From NCBI RefSeq assembly GCF_950295315.1, contig NW_026647563.1, positions 1 through 64,000 of the forward strand: 64,000 bases of DNA. Direction: 5' to 3'. The translations under genes and the position numbers were made by a program. A model generated the notes under the pieces. The model was given only the letters and a program-made list of their open reading frames with translations. It did not search any database and was not told the DNA's origin. The DNA comes from Erinaceus europaeus (taxonomy: Eukaryota; Chordata; Mammalia; Eulipotyphla; Erinaceidae). Below are positions 55,687 to 64,000 of this stretch, piece after piece (the stretch's first letter is position 1; the number at the start of each line of letters is the position of its first letter).

Positions 55687-55718
55687 AAGCCATCATCCCT
55701 AGCTCAAGAGTTAAAGTA

Positions 55719-55992
55719 GGAAGTTGGGCGGTAGTACGGCGGGTTAAGCGCAGGTGGTTCAAGCACAAGGACCGGCATAAGGATCCCAGTTCGAGCCCTG
55801 GGCTCCCCACCAGTAGGGGAGTAACTTCACAGGCCACAGGTGGGGAAGCGGGTCTGGAGTTCTCTCCCCCTCTCTGTCTTCCCCTCCTCTCTCCATTTCT
55901 CTCTTTCCTATCCAACAATGACAATGTCAGTAACTACAGCAATAAAAAAGCAAGGGCAACAAAAGGGAATAAATAAATAAAATTTTTAAAAA
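55719..55992 (+). mobile_element. SINE-A with target-site duplication
   Basis: Bounded by AGAGTTAAAGTA at 55707-55718 and 55993-56004. Confidence 0.94.
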
Positions 55993-56004
55993 AGAGTTAA
56001 AGTA

Positions 56005-57178
56005 ATGAGAGAAATACAGTGTGACCTCAACTTCCATCACTTTGCTTTGGTGGTGTAGCCTCAGGAAGGCTTTTTTTCTCCCCTCTTGCTTATGGGTCTT
56101 GCAGGTTTTGAAAAATTTCCCCCCTCTTTCTGTGATCTTTACCTGATTATTTCACTAGAGTCTAGTACTCTTTGTCTTGCAAGTTGCAAGCAGGATCATC
56201 ACTTACATCAGAGCTGCTTGCTCTCAGGCCTCAGTTCTCATCATTTTGTTGCTTCCTCTTCTGCCAATCTTAGAAGATCTTCATGTAAGTATTTCCTCCA
56301 AGCAGTATATCCTTCTCGTGTAAGGTCAGTCTTATTTTAAAATCTAGGAAGTATAAAAATTTTCTAAAACAGTGTCTCTTCAAAGGGTATTGTTAACTGA
56401 GGGACTGGTGTAAAGCTTTCTGTTAGGGCTGAGGAGAGATCAACCCCAAGGGCTGTAAATCATTTTGTCTGAGCCTGCCATATGCTGATGCAAAATTCAA
56501 TGTCTAGGAGTCTCTTTCATCGCAATATTTAGGCTAATTTTTTAAGCTGACAATTTTGTATGGTCTGCAGATGATGTTTTAAATATCCAAATGGCTCTTG
56601 AAAAAAGAAAATAAAGGCTCCTCACTCCTGCTTTATATCCATTAGAGAGTACTTATATATGGAACTGAGTTTTTATAAAACAAGTTTTAACACATGAAAT
56701 TATCAAGAACAGGTTTTGCAGCACAACTATGAGTGACTGTAGGCATTTTAATCAGGCCTCTGTGTTGAATAATGTTTCTTACACAGATTATAAACCTTAA
56801 CCCACTTTCAATTTCTCAAGCAACATGTGAACATAAGCTATATTTACTTTAAATATCAAGCTGTGTGTTCCTGTGGACAAAAAATATTAAGATTAAATCA
56901 CACAGACTAAATGCCTCCTTTTTATTTAGTTTAAGAGGTCATTTAAATAAATTCTTATTTCCTAGAGGCTTAAATGCTTGGATCAGAAAGATGATACTAG
57001 TTACATTCTACAATCTAGCTGTTTGATTTATAGAGTATACCAAACCCTAACAGAATGCTAACACCCCCTTTATATAATTTTGAAATAGAATAGAAGAACC
57101 TCAAAGTGGAATGTCATCATACTCAAATCTCGTGCTTTTATACTTGAAGAGCCTATAAAACAGCTTACATACCACACA
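56005..57178. other. Single-copy sequence, repeat-poor
   Basis: About 1.2 kb without SINE or L1. An 84-codon frame (56,086-56,340) has no recognised motif. Confidence 0.4.
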
Positions 57179-57180
57179 GT

Positions 57181-57400
57181 TTTTTTAAATTAATTAATTT
57201 TGTATAGAGACTGAGAGAAATTGAGAAGAGAGAGAAAGATAGAGATAGGAAGAGGGGCAGAGAGACATCTGCAGCATTGCTTCACTACCTATGAAGCTTC
57301 CCTCCTGCAGGTGGGGATTAGAGGGCTTGAACCTGCCTTCTTGCACATTATCACATACATGCTCAACCAGATGCGCCACCACCTGGCCCCCACCTGGCTC
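57181..57400 (-). mobile_element. SINE-B, antisense
   Basis: Antisense copy ending AGATGCGCCACCACCTGGCC. Confidence 0.92.
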
Positions 57401-57426
57401 CCACATGCAACATTCAAGATAGATGT

Positions 57427-57506
57427 TTTTATTTTATTTTATTTTTTTATTGTGGAATTAATGTTTTACATTCAACAGTAAATACAATAGTTTGTACATG
57501 CATTAT
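57427..57506 (-). mobile_element. L1 3' end fragment, antisense
   Basis: TTTATTGTGGAATTAATGTT, then CAACAGTAAATACAATAGTT and TGTACATGCA, preceded by a (TTTTA)n tail. Confidence 0.85.
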
Positions 57507-57509
57507 TAT

Positions 57510-58295
57510 TCTTAAGAAGCATCACTTTGATTTCAGTTCGTTTGGTTTGTTATAGCTGTAATCTTTGGTACCAGCTTCCAGTGGAAAATGCTGATTTTCC
57601 TTTTTTTTTTTTCCTGTGGAGGGAGGGATATGAATAGCCCTTCCATGGTTAACTTCATGTATGATTTTGATGTTCACTATTATTTTTGAGGAGCAAAAAT
57701 TATCCTTATATTCTCATATTTCTAGTCAGAAGTTCTACTTGCTTTGTAGTAGAGATGTTCATGTGCAAAAGTCCCCAGTTCAGTCTGATATCTGTGACAA
57801 CTGATGGATATATTTTCAATATTTATTTATCTAATAGACACTGGGACTACAGTTCAGTGCTATTTTGTCATATACAGTGTCATAGTTTGTACCCTGGACA
57901 TCAAGCAAGCAAGCTCTGGGTTTTACTACCAAGCCACTTCCTTAGTCACAAATGTAGATGTTTCTATCACTAATGATATTCTATAAAAGAGATTTTATAA
58001 TAATTTATTCCTACAATCATTTATATTTTTTGGTAAAAAATGATATTGAACATAGAAAGAAGGCAAGAACTGAAATAACTGAGCTGCCTCATATTCCTAA
58101 GTACAAGTATTTAAATGTATCCTAAGAGTTTCAGAGAAAAAAACTAAAATAAGTTGAAATGAGGATTGTATAATTGACTTTGAAAGTGATGATAGTTCGT
58201 TCAAACACACCTCCTCAAAAGAAGGAAATGGTTGTACATGAGCTCACAATCTGTGTTACAAAAAAAAAAAAGAACTATTTTGCTACTAGTCTTTT
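57510..58295. other. Single-copy sequence
   Basis: T-run at 57,598-57,612. Nothing else recognised. Confidence 0.4.
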
Positions 58296-58299
58296 TTTC

Positions 58300-58440
58300 C
58301 CCAGATTTATTTATTAATTAGTGGAAAAAGAGAGATCACCAGAGTGTTAGTTACTCTGACATTTGATGCTGAGGACCCAACAGTGGACCTTGTGAATTTA
58401 AGTCCAGTGTTCTATCCCCATGCCACCTCCTGGACAGCTA
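58300..58440 (-). mobile_element. SINE-D, antisense
   Basis: GATTTATTTATTAATTAGTG, then CCAGTGTTCTATCCCCATGC and CACCTCCTGGACA. Confidence 0.82.
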
Positions 58441-58444
58441 ATGC

Positions 58445-59660
58445 TAGTCTTTGAAGGTATATTTTTATTGAGAAAGAACAAAACCGTGCTCCACTATTTG
58501 AGTGACTGAACCCAGGTTTCACATATGCAATGCATGCACTCTACTGCTGATGCTTTTACTCAAGCTGCATCACCGCTTATTTTTATTGTTCGTCTATCTA
58601 CCCTAAATAAAAGGCTCACAGGAAAGACTTCAGAAGTCTGAAGACCAGATTATAGTTCCAAGCTCTAAACCACCTTCAGTTCTTATCCAGTTCTTGGCCT
58701 CCAACTTTTTTGGTGGGAAATGATTAGTGATTCTCCTCAATGAGGGTGAACCGATATTGTATAGTTTGTCTGTTTTTCATTTGTTGAACGTTTCATGGAG
58801 AATAAGGGCTGAAAATCCTTGTGATGAAGAGAGCCTGATGGGAAGAAGAGGCAGGATCCCTGAATTTTTGTTATCTCCCTAAACTGATAGCTGACCCCCT
58901 GTGGTCAACATTGTCCTTGAGGCAGGTCACTACTAGATGACTTGTCAGCAAGTGATATTCAGCACTCAGGAGCTAATCAAGTTAGCGCTGCCTCTTTTTT
59001 TGTTACTGAGTCTTTGGGCTGCTCCATTTGCCAGCCTCATTGTTGAGGAAAGAGCCCTCTGCCAGAGTCCTTCAAGTCTGTATGTAGCTCCAGCTCCTTC
59101 AGATATGGGACAGCTTTTACTGTATTTTCTATATATACTCCCTGTTGCAATTCCTGTTTTGCCACAGTGTTATCTAATCTGTGGACTTCCTGTATCTGAG
59201 AAGTATCTCAGTATCTACATCCAGTATGCCTATAACCTGAATAAATAGTATTAATAAAGGTATTATCCTCTATTGCGTTTATTACTCTTCTAGTTCTCAC
59301 AAAAACACTCTGAGGAGGTAGGTTTAATGATTAGCTCCAATTTATTAGTAAAGAAAGAGCCATAGAGACTAAATTAAGCAAACTGCTCAAGATCACCAAG
59401 TTGGTAAATGGATAGATTAGCATTTAATTACAAAGTCTATGATCTTAACTATGATATAAGTGTCTCTTACAAATATTTACTTTGTTTTTCTCTGTGTCTC
59501 TTACAAATGTTTATTTTGCTTTTTTCAAGTGTTTATATGTGTTTTTATTAAAGAGTAGATTTAAAAGTCATATGTTATAGTAGATTTTTAAAAATTTGTT
59601 TGCCAGATTTTTTTTTTACATTGAAAGTACATCAGCTAACATATGATTGGTACATGGTTA
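58445..59660. other. Single-copy sequence
   Basis: A diverged antisense SINE may cover 58,460-58,580 (TGACTGAACCCAGGTTTCAC). The rest shows nothing recognised, including the 103-codon frame at 58,937-59,248. Confidence 0.4.
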
Positions 59661-59667
59661 TAATAAT

Positions 59668-59885
59668 AAAATTTTTATTATCTTTATTTATTTATTGGCT
59701 ATAGATAACCAGAAATCGAGAGAGTAGGGGGGAGAGAGAGAGAGAAAGAGAGAGAGAGATACACCTGCAGCACTGCCTCACCACTTGCAAAGCTTTCCCC
59801 TTACAGGTGGGGACCAGGGGCTCAAACCCAGATCCTTGCACACTGTAGCTTGTGTGCTCAATCAGGTACACCACCACCTGGCCCC
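59668..59885 (-). mobile_element. SINE-B, antisense
   Basis: TTTATTATCTTTATTTATTT to AGGTACACCACCACCTGGCC, with a (GA)n core at 59,730-59,760. Confidence 0.93.
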
Positions 59886-59889
59886 AATA

Positions 59890-60500
59890 ATTTAATATTT
59901 TTGAACAGCTTCTTAAAGTATCTTGGCCAAAATATTTTTATAATGTGATAAAGAAAAAGGACTTTGAAAGTCAATGGGCAATCACACCTAAACCTGGTCT
60001 TTTATCAATTTAAAAAGCATCCCACAACCTATAGTGGTTCTGTGTATAAAGTGTACATTTTACTGAATGAGTTATCTCATTAAACCTAAATACAATTTTT
60101 AATGTTTGATTTTTAAGAGGAACAAAGCAGCAGACCCATTAGGTGGAGCCATTTTGGCAGTGATCTATTATTCAAAGTTTATTTATTATTTAGGAAAAAA
60201 TACACTAGAGCTAAATTTTACCTCTGTTTTCTTTTTGGGGAGACTTCAGAAGGAGAGATAGGATGCAAGTTAAGAGAAAGAGAAGTCCAAAGAGGGAAAA
60301 AGTAATTATTTAAAATAAGCTTCAATTTCTAATAAATTGCAGCCTTTTATTGTTATTATTTTATTATTATTGATTATTATATCACTAGTAAAAAAGATTT
60401 GGTTTGGAATCTTTTAGATAAGGATTAGGAAATATATAACACACATCAAATCTTACCCTTTGTTTTTGAAAATAAAGTTTGACAGCAAAAAGAGTCATGC
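59890..60500. other. Single-copy sequence
   Basis: AT-rich, no recognised feature. Confidence 0.4.
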
Positions 60501-60504
60501 CTAT

Positions 60505-60660
60505 TTGTTTATGATGCTTTTGTTTTTAAATTTTACTACTGACTCACAAAATTATAAGCTAACGAGCATAATTCTGCATTGTTCCCACCACAGGACTTCT
60601 GTATCCCCATCCCTCCATTGGAACCTACAGTATTTCTCCCAAGGTTGTAAAATATAGGTT
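60505..60660 (-). mobile_element. Old element-E relative, antisense
   Basis: CTCACAAAATTATAAGCTAA, CATTGTTCCCACCACAGGAC and CTGTATCCCCATCCCTCCAT match the 13,205 and 61,725 copies. Confidence 0.65.
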
Positions 60661-60782
60661 GACTATTATTTCTTTCTTTTTTTTTCATTCTTTCTTCCTA
60701 CAAAGCTAGTACTTATCCTTCAGCTTTTGCCTTACACAGCAGTTCCGGCCCATTTTAATGTATAAAAGAATAAACCCCAGAG

Positions 60783-61072
60783 GTTTTTTTTTTTAATTGC
60801 CTCCAGGGTTATCACTGGAGCTCGGTGATATTACTATTATTTCTATAACTATCTGTCTATATTTATGTATATAAGCTCATTTTTTCTTTTAATTTTTAAG
60901 AATTTATTTATTATTGAATAGAGATAGAGAGGGTGAGAGACAGAGACAATTACAGCTTTATTTTACCACTCATGAAGTTTTCCCTTTGCAGGTGGGGACT
61001 AGAAGCTTGAACCTGGGCCCTTATGCATTGTAGTGTGTGCACTTAACCAGGTGAACCACCCACCTGCCTGAC
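60783..61072 (-). mobile_element. 3' extension module plus SINE-B, antisense
   Basis: The module (TTGCCTCCAGGGTTATCACT..GGAGCTCGGTG, 60,797-60,828) is followed by an antisense SINE-B (60,890-61,072). Confidence 0.75.
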
Positions 61073-61111
61073 CATTTTTTTCTATGATCCTACCTTCTTG
61101 TCCTTTTTGTT

Positions 61112-61336
61112 TATTTTATTTATTAATTTAGTTATCTTTATTTATTTGCTGGATAAAGACAGTTAGAAATTGAGAGGGAAGGGGGTGATTGAGAGGGAGA
61201 GAGACAGAGAGATACCTGCAGCACTGCTTCACCACTTGTGAAGCTTTGCTCCTGCAGGTGGGGGCCAGGGGCTCAAACCTGGTTCCTTGTGCACTGTACA
61301 TGTGTGCTCAACCAGGTGCACCACCATTTGACCCCT
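61112..61336 (-). mobile_element. SINE-B, antisense
   Basis: GTTATCTTTATTTATTTGCTG to AACCAGGTGCACCACCATTT. Confidence 0.93.
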
Positions 61337-61339
61337 CGT

Positions 61340-61718
61340 CTCTTCCTTTCGAAGTCATACCTACACCTATTACTACTTTCAAAATGTTCTTCCTTCTCCC
61401 CTCCCCCCCACCGAGTCCTGATAGAGTTGGAGTTCGGAGCCCTCTGGCTTATGAATCCTTTTGTTTTCCAATAACATTTTTTCAAAGAAGTTGCAATAGA
61501 GACCAACTACTCCCTGAGAGTTTATCTTTAGTATATGTAATATTTATTATACTTAATCTATATCCATTTGTAGAAAATGATTGCCAATATCTGCTTTTCT
61601 CAAAGAAGCAGTAGGTACTAGGGCTTGAGTTTATTAAGACTAGAGAAGCCAGTGAAACAATGTGCATGTAGGAGGTAGACTATCTCGACTAGGGAAATGA
61701 TTCAGCAGCAGGCCTACT
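61340..61718. other. Single-copy or old E-related sequence
   Basis: CATACCTACACCTATTACTA with CTTCCTTCTCCC near 61,355 resembles a stretch at 61,940-61,980, so part may belong to an older E-like copy. Confidence 0.35.
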
Positions 61719-61721
61719 TTT

Positions 61722-62340
61722 ATTTTCTTATTAGTGATATATTATTCACTTACAAAATTATAAGGCTTTAAGGGGATGATCTCACAATGTTACTACCACC
61801 AGAGCTCTGTATCCTCGTCCCTACATTGGAAACTGCAGTAGTTCTCCCTAAGTAGCAGATAGGGGTCCTTTTCTCTTTATGACTATCTGTATTTTTTTGT
61901 CCATTTTCTCCTATGGTCCTGTCTTTACTCTCTTTCTGAGTCACACTTACAACTATTACTACTTCTGAGTGTCCTTCCTTTTTTCCTCCTCTCATTCTCA
62001 GATAAGAGAAACAGTACCTGGCTTCCTCTGGTGTTTTCCAGATTAGCCTCCCTTTCAGTGATGGTATAAAAGCAGAATTCCTGATAACAAATACTTTAGG
62101 TCCTGGTGAAATTGGGATTTAGAGCTCTTTGGTCTTCTTCCTCTATCCTTTAGTATCCTGGGACTATGGACCGAAGTTCTTTTAGGGATACTGAAGGTCG
62201 GAGTTCTCCCTTCTGTACTTGATTCTCTACTGGACATGGACATTGACAAGTTGATCCGTATCCCCAGCTGGTTTCTTTCTTTCCCTAGTCAAGCAGGGAT
62301 TTGGAGAGGTCAGGTTGAAGTAAACATTGGTGAGGTCATC
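61722..62340 (-). mobile_element. Old element-E relative, antisense, longer copy
   Basis: Same order as element E but strongly diverged: ACAAAATTATAAGGC at the 3' side, later GGACATGGACATTGACAAG, TTTCTTTCCCTAGTCAAGC and ACATTGGTGAGGTCATCTC, which correspond to E motifs. Confidence 0.7.
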
Positions 62341-62481
62341 TCAGCAACATGTTTATAACTGAATTACCTCTCCCATGTTCCAAATTGATTCTCATGACCT
62401 CAACTGATCAGCCACTGGTGACTTTTCAAGCCAGAAGTCTATGACTTATTTTCAACTTGTACTCTTGAATCACTAAATTAT

Positions 62482-62592
62482 GCAGACCTGCTTCACTGCC
62501 TGTGAAGCGACTCCCCTGCAGGTGGGAAGCCGGGGGCTCGAACCAGGATCCTTACGCCAGCCTTGTGCTTTGTGCCACATGCGCTTCACCCA
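62482..62592 (-). mobile_element. SINE-A head fragment, antisense
   Basis: CAGACCTGCTTCACTGCCTG, CTCCCCTGCAGGTGGG, GGCTCGAACCAGGATCC. Only the 5' half is present. Confidence 0.88.
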
Positions 62593-62604
62593 TTGCATAT
62601 TTTT

Positions 62605-62778
62605 CTTTTTTAAAAAAAATATTTAAATTTTTGTTATTTATTGAATAGAGACAACCAGAAATCAAGAGGGAAGAGGGTGGTAGGGAGAGAGGCAGAGAGA
62701 CACCTGCGGCCCTGCTTTGCCACTCAGAAAGCTTTCCCTCTGCAGGTGGGGACCAAGGGCTCAAACCTGGGGTTTATT
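62605..62778 (-). mobile_element. SINE-B, antisense, head truncated
   Basis: TTGTTATTTATTGAATAGAG to GGGCTCAAACCTGGG, where it abuts the L1. Confidence 0.85.
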
Positions 62779-62784
62779 TGGGTC

Positions 62785-64000
62785 TTCTACCCCTCCCCCC
62801 TTTTTGTGAGTCTGTCTAAAGGTTTGTTGTGATTTTGTTCACTTTCAGAGAACCAACATTTATTATCATTTATCTTTAGTATGGTTTTCTTATTTTCAAT
62901 GTTATTTATTTCTGCCTTAACTTTGGTTATTTCTAGCCTTCTGGTTACTTTAGGGTTCCTTTGTTCTTCTTCTAGGTCTTTAAAGTGTGCACTCAGGTTG
63001 TTTCTTTGAGCTTTTTCTTGTTTCCTAATGTGCACTTGTATGGCTATGAACGTTCCTCTCATTACTGCCTTAGCTGTGTCCCAAATGTTTTGATAGCTTG
63101 TTTCTTCATTTTCATCGAACTCTCAAAACATTTTGATTTCTTCCTTTATTTCCTCTTTGACCCAGTAGTTGTGAAGTAGCGTACTGTTGAGCTTCCACAT
63201 TTTGGGACTATTACTAATCTTCTGTTGATTGTTAAGTGTTAGTTTAATTCCACTGTGGTCTCAGAAGATGCTTGGGATGATTTCAATGCTCTTGAATTTG
63301 CTGATGCTGTGTATGTGGCCTAACATATGGTCTATCCTTGAGAATGACAAATGTGGATTTGAGTAGAATGTGTATTCCAGTTTATTGGGGTGAATGACTC
63401 TGAAAATGTGCAATAGTTCTAATTTATCTATCTCTTCATTTAGCTCCCTCATTTCTTTATTAATTTTCTGCCTGGGTCATCTGTCAAGTTGAGAGAGTGG
63501 GTTGTTGAAGTCCCCTACTATATTGTGTTGCTGTTAACATATTGCTGTAGCTCTTTCAGTAGATGTTTGATGTATTTAGATGGTTTCTCATTGGGTGCAT
63601 AGATGTTAATAATTATTAATTCCCTTGGTTGACTCATCCTCTGAGCATTAATATCCATTCCTATATTTTTAAATTTTATTTATTTTAAGTCTATCATGTC
63701 ACGTATGAGAATAGCTGTTCCTGCCCTTTTTTTTTTTTGTGGACCATTGGCTTGTATGATAATCTTTTTTTTGAGATATCTTACTTCTTTCTAAGTTTTT
63801 CCTAATTCATGCTTTATCTTGCTAATTCTGTTTTCAGTCTCATTTATTATATATTCTCTCTCCCCTCTGCTGTTTTCTGTAGTTCATCTGTTTTGTTACT
63901 CTGTTCTGATACTGTTTTAGCTTGTTCAGCTAGTTGTGTTCTTAGCTCAGCTACTTTAGCTTTCAGCTCTCTAATAACCTTGATATAATCAGTGTTTATT
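62785..64000 (-). pseudogene. L1 on minus strand: part ORF1 and ORF2 endonuclease, deleted and broken
   Basis: Reading from 64,000 leftward: the ORF1 coiled-coil start (AGCTGAGCTAAGAACACAAC region), then a junction at about 63,790 where the rest of ORF1 and the first part of ORF2 are missing, then the ORF2 endonuclease (GDFNN at about 63,517-63,503) and the following linker to 62,790. It is highly similar to 47,330-51,180 of the other L1 and keeps the GAGTGCACAC site, uninterrupted, where the tandem E entered that copy. A 91-codon frame (63,062-62,787) is ORF2-derived. Confidence 0.92.

Overview
This window is mammalian nuclear DNA, almost certainly from a hedgehog (Erinaceidae, Erinaceus or Atelerix). 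The main reason is a very abundant tRNA-derived SINE, called SINE-A here. It has a pol III A box like TAGCGCAGCGGG, a B box like GGTTCGAGCCC, a CT-rich body and a CAA/AATA-rich tail, and I associate this consensus with hedgehog genomes. The species call is an inference from memory, not from a search. The window holds no bacterial genes, no CRISPR array and no compact operons. Nearly all open frames lie in repeats or are too short and featureless to be genes.

The one host-gene signal is a GC-richer, promoter-like block at about 19,015-20,240. On the minus strand it holds a first coding exon reading MPKRK that ends exactly at a consensus 5' splice donor (AAG|GTAAGA). This is the exon-1 structure of the HMGN nucleosome-binding proteins. 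If correct, bases 1-19,914 are intron 1 of that gene (minus strand) and bases 20,240-64,000 are its 5' flank. The paralogue is not settled: HMGN5 is favoured and HMGN3 is possible. No later HMGN exon was found in the window.

The rest is a record of transposition. Repeat families named here are: SINE-A (tRNA-derived, about 280 bp); SINE-B (head like GGTGGCGCACCTGGTTGAG, ending in AATAAATAAAGATAA); SINE-C (head like TAGATAGCATAGTGGTTATG, in antisense ...AGCTCTGGCTTATGGTGG...); SINE-D (head like GGAGGTGGCGCAGTGG, tail CATTAATAAATA); element E (about 0.6-1.13 kb, poly(A)-tailed, with target-site duplications, sharing sequence with an L1 5' region); young L1; old L1 (L1M-like); three ERV solo LTRs, each with a perfect 6-bp target-site duplication; and one old MaLR/MLT1-like LTR.

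Layout: 1-19,000, SINEs, L1 and E pieces inside the presumed intron, plus a U6 snRNA pseudogene near 2,645. 19,015-20,240, promoter and exon 1. 20,240-24,000, mostly single-copy DNA with a large inverted repeat at 21,484-22,442. 24,100-30,000, SINEs, two solo LTRs and a multi-layer nest inside a MaLR LTR. 30,000-38,500, sparse repeats, E and AT-rich single-copy DNA. 38,960-43,085, one old L1 cut up by later insertions. 45,795-53,400, a nearly full-length dead L1, itself interrupted by a SINE-A and by a tandem pair of E elements sharing one 16-bp target-site duplication. 53,500-62,780, SINEs, E remnants and single-copy DNA. 62,785-64,000, a second L1 on the minus strand running off the window end.

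Boundaries of repeats are estimates by eye, to about 5-20 bp, except where a target-site duplication fixes them.
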